From: Nelumbo lutea
Lineage: Eukaryota; Streptophyta; Magnoliopsida; Proteales; Nelumbonaceae
Length of the DNA: 64,000 nucleotides
Reading direction: 5' to 3'
NCBI GenBank assembly: GCA_022828595.1
Contig: JAKGHH010000002.1
Span: forward strand, 109,551,254 to 109,615,253
The translations under genes and the position numbers were made by a program. Within the stretch, counting starts at the first letter, position 1. Each line of letters opens with the position of its first letter. Positions 57,735-64,000 of this stretch are shown in pieces. The notes under the pieces were generated by a model. The model saw only the letters and a list, made by a program, of their open reading frames with translations. It was not told the DNA's origin and made no database searches.

Positions 57735-60700
57735 GGTGACGAAAAAGATGATGAATTTTCTGAAGAAGTATTTGAAGTTGAAAAGATACTTGGAATTTGT
57801 TTTGGAGACCCCAATGAGAGCCAAAAGAAAGGATTATACTTCAAGGTTTTGTAATTTCTGAACGTTTTGAATTGTTTGTCCATGATGGTAGATAGTAAAC
57901 TACATTTCTTTTGCTTGTTGCTTGATTATTATATTTTTTGAGGTATTGCAATTACAAAAGCTAAAAAGTTGTTTATGCATGATGGGTGATTAATTTGCTT
58001 TTGTTTTGTTGCTGAACTTTCAATGTTGGTGCTATCAGAAAGTGTATTCCTTATTTTGTTTGGGGTAAAATCTAAAATTCTACTTAAAATCATCGTAAAC
58101 TATTGGTAAGCACGTGGTGCATTTGGTTTGTCTTTTTGTGCATGGGTTGTAGTCTCTTGGATTTTGAGTCAATGGTTAGGGATATTGAATCAGCGGCTGT
58201 CTTGCCCCTTCACTCATGATAGCACAAGGTATAGAATAAAATTCTACTTGATTTCCTTTTGCATTCATTGTAGGGTTGTCATTCTGGGCTTTAGTGCAGG
58301 GAAATGGTTTTGGGTATGGAAAAATTTTTGTTAATTTTATAAAATCCAAAGTAATAAATTTCAACATTCTTATTATGTTTCCAATTTATTTTTTCTCTAT
58401 TTGCTTTTTGATTTATTTCTTTCTAATTAGAAAGAGATACTGGATGATGCATAACTTAATTGATCAGTGAGACAATAAGATGAGCTTACAGATAGTGAGT
58501 GTTTTTGTAGGTGAGAAAAAGAATGCAACCCACTTCTTCTACTTGATTTGGTAGAGCTTCAGAAAGAGTAGGATAGTTGAAACTTGAAAGGGCATGCATA
58601 AGAGTGAGTTTGTAAGGGGCTTAGAAGTGGTCTAACAAAACCTTTATGCATTTATGTATTTAATCGTTTGATTTTCTGTTTTGCAAAGTGTTATATTGTG
58701 CCAGCAGATTTAAGAAAGGAATGCTAGAGCTTTCTCTCTTTGTTTGGGAGCGGTTGGGACTTGCCAACAGATTTAAGACTGCTTTTTGGTCCCTCTACTT
58801 TTGTTTGACAACAGAAAAGGGGTAAAATCATGTGGAGATGTGCAAGAGCTGCATTGATATGGACAATCTGGGAAGAAAAGGAATGCTAGAACTTTTTTGG
58901 AGAAGGAAAGGAACCTTCAAGAGATAAAGTACTGCATCTTGGTTAGGGTGATTCATTGGTTGAAATATTTGGACTTGTTTCACCAATTCTTCTTTAATGA
59001 CATTTGGAGGAATTGGGCAGCAGTGGCAAGCTGTTCCTCTTCCAAGACTAAAGTGAGAACAAGTTGAATTTTGAGGGAAGCAGTCTAGGAAACCCATGTA
59101 CTTACGGGTTAGGTGGGGTATTGAGGAATGAAGTCGGGAATGTGATACCTTAACTTATCAGGTCCTTTAGAAGTGGGAGACTCTACTAGAGCAGAAATGT
59201 TTGCTGCCTTGCAAGGTGTACAGTTTGCAGCTCAATTAGGGGTGAACCAGCTATTGGTTGAAGGTGACTCAAAGGTTGTAATAAGCTGGTTGCAGGACCC
59301 AGAGTCAGTTGTTTGGTGCTTCAGGAATGAAATTAAAAAGTTTAAGGTGCTGACAAGAAACATGGACCTAAGAAAACAATGGGTGGGGAGATCAGCTAAT
59401 GCTATGACGGACTGTCTAGCCAAGCAAGGGGCAGCTAGGACCCAGAGTCAGTTGTTTGGTGCTTCAGGAATGAAATTAAAAAGTTTAAGGTGCTGACAAG
59501 AAATATGGACCTAAGAAAACAATGGGTGGGGAGATCAGCTAATGCTATGACGGACTGTCTAGCCAAGCAAGGGGCAGCTAGGGAAGTTCTGTATTGGGCA
59601 CAACTTTAACTTGTTACTTTTGTTTTCTTCTTTAGTGGAGAGATCGCAGCTCGTGCCTTTCCAAGGGTTGCTTGTATGCGTTAATATTAAAAAATTAATA
59701 AATGTTCATTTATTTATAAAAAAAATGTTGTATTGTGCCGTCTTTGTAGTTTGTTTATTGGGTGGCTTATATAATAAAAAAGCTATTTTTTCGGTGTTTG
59801 GAATGTAGTTGGATAATGTTTGATTGGGAGATATACGATAACTTTTATTTTAAATGAAAATAATTAATAAAAAATAAATATTGTTACTTTTATATTTTTG
59901 GGATATGCATTATTTAGTCTCATTTGAAATACTTAAATGTTTTCACTTTTATTTGAAAGGAAATGTTCTTGCAATTACTTGTTTGTTTCAGTCTGGTTGA
60001 TTGAACACTTGTTGATATCCTGTTTTTCTTGTGGTATTCTTGTTATTGGTAGCTTAGCACTGGATTTGCTTTTTGTTGTTCATTGTGGTTCAAGTTTGGA
60101 ATAATGATGTTTGTAATACATCTATTTAATTGGTTTACTTGGCTTGCCATATTTTTGTTTGATTTAGGTTCGTTGGAAGGGGTATGGTCCAAGTGAAGAT
60201 ACTTGGGAGCCTTTTGGTGGACTTGGGTATGCTGTGGTTTCTTTTTCTCCTTTTACTTGCATCCGTTTTTTATTTGTTGTATTAAATGTGTTCTAGAATA
60301 AATGCATATTTACTTGGTTTTGGTATTTGCTCTCTAGTGATTGTAAAGAAAGATTGCATGAGTTTGTGGAAGATGGTTACCGATCAAAGATTTTACCACT
60401 TCCCGTAAGTTGTATTGTACTTTGCAATATTTCAATAATTAAATTAATATGCATCTGTGAAGGCAATCTTTTTCTTATATTGCATGTTATTAATTATTGT
60501 TTTAACCTTTTGCTTTTGTTCAAGGGTGATGTGGATGTCATTTGCGGAGGGCCTCCATGTCAGGGCATTAGTGGGTTTAATCGTTTTAGAAATGTTGAAG
60601 CCCCATTAGATGATCCTAAGAACCATCAAATGGTTGTTTTCATGGATATTGTTGAATACTTGAAGCCTAAGTTTGTTTTAATGGAGAATGTGGTGGACAT

Positions 60701-61356
60701 TTTAAAGTTTGCTCAGGGTTTTCTTGGACGCTATGCTATTGGCCGTCTTGTTGCAATGAACTACCAAGCAAGGCTTGGTTTGTTAGCTGCTGGATGTTAT
60801 GGTCTACCTCAGTTTCGGATGCGTGTATTTTTATGGGGAGCTCGTCCTACAAAAGTATGCATATTCTGAAACATTAATTGTTAATTGAAGAAGTACTTCT
60901 TTGTTTTATCAATTTTATTGACTTCTTATTTTTGCAGAAATTACCTCAATATCCATTGCCTACTCATGAGGTTGTTGTAAGAGGGGGTATACCAAATGAA
61001 TTTGAGGTATGGGTGATATTTCATACTTTGCTCTTGCTAATTCAGGTATGTTATTTTTTAACAATTTCTTTTGCAAATTCAGCGTAATACTGTTGCATTT
61101 GATGAGGATCAGCCTTGTAAGTTGGAGAAGGCTTTACTTCTTGGTGATGCGATATCTGACCTTCCCTCGGTATGTCTTCTGCTCATCTTGTTTGGTAATT
61201 TGATCCTTTTTAATTACATTTCACATGATGTTTTGTTTTGTTTGTTTATTACTATTGTTCATTTACAGGTCACAAATTTTGAAAGTCGTGATGAAATGCC
61301 ATATTCAAAAGCACCTAAAACTGATTTCCAAAAGTATATACGTTTGAGTCGGAATG
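54766..61356 (+). CDS. CMT3: CMT3-type chromomethylase (DNA cytosine methyltransferase), 3' end beyond window
   Basis: Methylates cytosine in CHG sites at chromatin marked by H3K9 methylation, in the nucleus. Exons: 54766-54933, 55069-55109, 55227-55326, 56011-56118, 56208-56330, 56483-56585, 56754-56971, 57381-57446, 57543-57845, 60168-60226, 60338-60404, 60525-60854, 60938-61006, 61083-61169 and 61269-61356; all join in frame to about 643 residues. BAH domain about 71-215 ([12 protein letters not shown] at 128-139); motif [11 protein letters not shown] at about 261-270; chromodomain 386-445 with cage residues F386, W413 and Y416; motif IV GGPPCQG with catalytic Cys464; then MENVVD and [20 protein letters not shown]. 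The short N-terminus fits CMT3 rather than CMT2. The last roughly 190 residues (target recognition, motifs IX-X) are missing because they lie past 61356. Odd: a Glu9-Asp16 run just before the chromodomain. Confidence 0.93.
57657..57731 (+). repeat. Coding (GAA)9(GAT)16 trinucleotide repeat
   Basis: Nine GAA codons (57657-57683) pass directly into sixteen GAT codons (57684-57731) within exon 9 of the chromomethylase, encoding Glu9-Asp16 (residues 348-372). The codons are pure, as in a young, length-variable microsatellite. Confidence 0.95.
58703..59725 (+). mobile_element. 5'-truncated L1-type LINE in chromomethylase intron 9
   Basis: The plus strand reads [20 protein letters not shown], then [19 protein letters not shown], and in another frame [20 protein letters not shown] and [16 protein letters not shown], the LINE RNase H, then an A-tail at about 59716-59725. 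The flanks TGTTATATTGTGCC (58689-58702) and TGTTGTATTGTGCC (59726-59739) form a 14-bp target-site duplication with one mismatch. It contains the 143-bp duplication listed separately. Confidence 0.85.
59294..59579. repeat. 143-bp tandem duplication within the intron 9 LINE
   Basis: Unit 1 (59294-59436) and unit 2 (59437-59579) differ at a single base that I could see (AAACATGG against AAATATGG). It duplicates the end of the RNase H domain. The near-identity makes it much younger than the LINE insertion itself. Confidence 0.9.
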
Positions 61357-61796
61357 GTGAGCTTCATTCTTGTTTTCTCATTGGTTTTGAATTGATGTAA
61401 TTCATTAAATGCCATGGAATTTGATTTTTCTCAAACCATTTTTGGTTTTGCTCACCCTTGGTCTCAAAATGCGTTCTCACACTTGTTAGCTTGTTAGCTT
61501 GGAGTTCTACCATTGCACAAGGCAATATTTTGAAAATTGTTAGAGAAAGTTGAACCAAATCATGAATTACGTCATAAATCATAAGATTTTTACTATTGTT
61601 ATAAAAACTAAATAAAGATATATTAAGAGGAAAGGTGTGAGAGGGAGGGTCTTGTTGGGAAAATTTATAATTTAGGGGGGTGGCAATGAGCTTGAGAAAG
61701 ATGGCCTTAGAAGTGGGTGTGGGTATAGGAGAAAAGGAGGAATGGGTTGATATAGATTGGATGAAACAATATATTGGTTAGAGTTTGAGAAGGGGT

Positions 61797-62107
61797 CTAG
61801 TTCTGATGTGGCTTGTTTTGGAGGAGTTTGGGAAAATATTGAACAAAACTGTTGATGGAAGATAAAGGATTGATTTTTAGGAGGACAATTTAGGCTCAAG
61901 TAACAATGGACTGATGGAATTGTTATTGACAAAACTCATGAAATAGGAGGACAATCTAGTTCTGATGTGGCTTGTTTAGGAGGAGTTTGGGAAAATATTG
62001 AACAAAACTGTTGATGGAAGATAAAGGATTGATTTTTAGGTGGACAATTTAGGCTCAAGTAACAATGGACTGATGGAATTGTTATTGACAAAACTCATGA
62101 AACTGGA
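61797..62107. repeat. Tandem duplication of about 155 bp in the intron 15 LINE region
   Basis: TCTAGTTCTGATGTGGCTTG begins both units (about 61797 and 61957), and both run through AAAGGATTGATTTTTAGG, CAATTTAGGCTCAAGTAAC and ATTGTTATTGACAAAACTC to ATGAAA. They differ at only a few bases, so the duplication is recent. Confidence 0.85.
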
Positions 62108-63354
62108 TGTTCAATTTACTTAGAAACGGTTGTGATTATTTAAGGTGGAGGTGTGTAAAAACCGTGTTTGTTTTTTATTTGTGGGTGGGGGGGGGAGCAA
62201 GGAAAGCCATTTAGGTTGTTGGAAGAAAAGTTTGGTTTGCCTTTTAAGGGTATGGAGAATGACACTTTGATCATAGACAAGGCTGATGAATGTTGTGGTG
62301 CAAGATAATGGTAGTTCACCTAAAATTGGACAAGTCAGTTTTGAAGGTGGGAGGAAAGTTGGCATGAGACTAGGTTTTTGAGAAGAATGCGGTGTTGGAG
62401 CTAGAAATGATCAATGCTAATTCTAAGGCTTTGAAGGATTGTGAGATTATTCCTACTGCTACGAGAAGGTTCAGATTGCAAAATAATAATTGGAGAACTC
62501 AATTATCAAAGGTTTTTTGCTAGTTTGAAGGGGGTTTGTTTGGGATTAGTCTTAATAAGAGGGTAAGGAAGACAAAAAAAGTGCAATAGAAGTAAAGAGA
62601 TCCTTGTTATAACTATTGTAGATGTGAAGAAATTTGGAAAATTGTTTTTGTAGATGTATTGCCGGTTTTTATTCGATGGTTGCAAGGTTTTTAGTTATGG
62701 TGGTTTGGTTCTATGGGTTGGGTGGATAGGTGGCAGGTCTAGGGTCCAAAGGGTTTGGTGGACATGTTCCACTCTTCACCTTAATGTAGAGGTCTTATGC
62801 AGATTGGTAGTGGAAACAGATGTACTATGCTTGATTAAGGGTTAGAGGATTGGTAGAAATCAAGTGACTGTTTCCCATCTTCTCTTTGTTGATGATAATC
62901 TTGTTTTGTGAGAGTGTTCATGTAGAAATTGTGAGAAACTTGAAGATGTTGATTGGCAACTTTGTATGTCTCTAGGTTGAAGATCAAATGGAGTCAAAGT
63001 GGAATTGTAGGGATTAATCCGAAAGAAGGTGAGTTTTTGAGTTTTGCTGATTTGTTGGGATGTGAGGTTAGGAATTGACGTGATTTACTTAGGTTTGCCT
63101 TTGGGAGGAAAACCTAGGTTTGATGGGTTTTGGAAGTTGGTGGTGGAGAGGTTTGCTAAGAAACTGGCTCTATGGAAAGGGATTTTATTTCTTTAGGTGG
63201 AAGAATCATTTTGGTCAGAACTACGTTGGCAAATTTTCCCATTTATTTCTTCTCATTTTTTGCATCTCTACTAGGATAGTTGGGTGACTAGAGAAATGTA
63301 TGGACTTTTTGTGTGAACCAAGTGAAGGAAAAATGATAATTTGGTAAAATGGGA

Positions 63355-63790
63355 ACCACAAATGTCAAGGTGACACCTAGATTGGTGTTGCCTAGGTGAC
63401 AAGGACCGCCCTTGGAGGCTCACCTCTTCTAATCGCCAGACAGTTTTGTATATGATGTTATAAAATACTTTTGTATTAATTTTTGAGATTAGAGTTATAA
63501 AAAGACATTATTAAACTAAAGTATTCATTTTGTGTGTTTATATATTAATTTCTTTTTTGTTAGGGTTTAATCAACGTAGACATTCCTACTTGTTGTATTG
63601 AACCCTCAAAGACTTCAAAACTTGAACCAATAATTATCAAGGAAATATGGCTATGGGACCTGGGGAGCTACTTTAGGATACATGTTTTTTTATTAAAAAT
63701 ACCATTGCTAAGGTGACACTTAGGTACCTAGGCAATTAGGTGCAAGGTGCCCCATTGTCGCCTAGCAACATCTTGGTGCCTTGGAAACTA
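63355..63790. mobile_element. Probable MITE splitting the intron 15 LINE
   Basis: The LINE protein text stops at about 63350 and resumes at about 63790. The left edge reads TCAAGGTGACACCTAG...GTTGCCTAGGTGAC and the right edge, read inward, CCAAGGCACCAAGATGTTGC then TAGGCGAC, an imperfect inverted pair. The exact ends and the target duplication could not be fixed. Confidence 0.4.
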
Positions 63791-64000
63791 TGACGAGAAC
63801 ATGCTAGTAAACCAAAGGAGAAAGGGGGTGTAGGGGTTGGAAACATTACCCTTAGAAACATTTCATTATTTGGTAAATGTTTGTGGAGATTTCCATTTGA
63901 AAGAGATAATCATGGTTGGGATACTAAAATTGCTCTCTAGTCAGCTTTAGCTTTTTAGGAAGTATTTCATGAGGTTTGCTCCATTTTTCTTCACCTATTT

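Larger units (their letters stand above)
61680..64000 (+). mobile_element. Degenerate L1-type LINE in chromomethylase intron 15, running off the edge
   Basis: From about 62840 the plus strand reads NQVTVSHLLFVDDNLVL (the LINE FADD-type RT motif with VDD), then at 63090-63250 YLGLPLGG-like text with KPRFDGFWKLVVERFAKKLA and LWKG, and after an interruption at about 63355-63790, RRKGGVGVGNITLRNISLFG and KCLWRFPFERD. These are consecutive blocks of the plant LINE reverse transcriptase. Upstream (61680-62640) lies decayed LINE sequence with a local duplication. Many stops. No chromomethylase exon was found past 61356 in the window. Confidence 0.7.

Noticed and set aside
57521..57883. Minus-strand open frame with a long serine run, and other frames with Ile or Met runs
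   Set aside because: They are shadows of the (GAA)n(GAT)n repeat in the chromomethylase exon 9; trinucleotide runs are open in all frames.
1..64000. CRISPR arrays, bacterial operons, integrons or phage
   Set aside because: Spliced plant genes and plant transposons show this is plant nuclear DNA; no regularly spaced short repeats were seen.
1..64000. tRNA or rRNA genes
   Set aside because: Only 12-base tRNA-complementary primer sites were found; no cloverleaf or rRNA-like sequence was recognised.

Overview
This window looks like nuclear DNA of a non-grass flowering plant. It is AT-rich, has spliced genes with GT...AG introns, a plant-specific chromomethylase, and many plant transposons (Ty1/copia, Ty3/gypsy, L1- and RTE-type LINEs, hAT-, Harbinger- and Mutator-type MITEs). 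The species cannot be named from the sequence.

Three host genes are well supported. (1) A plus-strand gene at 25239-39354 has eight exons and encodes about 1325 residues of a plant family usually annotated as 'stress response protein NST1-like'; its function is unknown. (2) A minus-strand two-exon gene at 44203-43113 encodes about 268 residues, a probably plastid-targeted protein with a methyltransferase-like C-terminal half. (3) A plus-strand CMT3-type chromomethylase starts at 54766. Fifteen exons (about 643 residues, with BAH domain, chromodomain and catalytic motifs I and IV) lie in the window, and the last part runs off the right edge. All exon junctions given keep the reading frame.

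Layout. 1-8.3 kb: gene-poor, with MITEs, an unidentified coding-like remnant at the very edge and a possible 5' end of a minus-strand gene. 8.36-13.94 kb: a Ty1/copia element with both LTRs, minus strand, inserted into an older LINE tail; its leader holds an antisense stretch that looks like a captured host gene start. 14-24 kb: LINE remnant, a degenerate gypsy-type gag region with an internal duplication, nested MITEs and a 400-bp tandem repeat. 25-39.4 kb: the NST1-like gene, whose introns 4 and 6 are loaded with LINE insertions, several with recognisable target-site duplications. 39.7-43 kb: RTE LINE tail, a Mutator-type MITE and a gypsy integrase remnant. 43-44.3 kb: the plastid-protein gene. 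44.7-47.4 kb: telomere-like degenerate sequence, two hAT-type MITEs and a tandem repeat. 47.7-52.4 kb: a second, older Ty1/copia element. 53.2-53.8 kb: a duplicated coding-like fragment of unknown origin. 54.5-64 kb: the chromomethylase, with LINEs in introns 9 and 15.

The host genes share no obvious pathway. The main theme is transposon nesting around and inside genes, including inside the gene for an enzyme that silences transposons. I found no convincing new biological system. The best leads are the pure Glu/Asp repeat inside the chromomethylase next to its chromodomain, an E2F-like site in its promoter, the captured gene fragment in the copia leader, and a family of hAT-type MITEs with TAGGGGTG ends.
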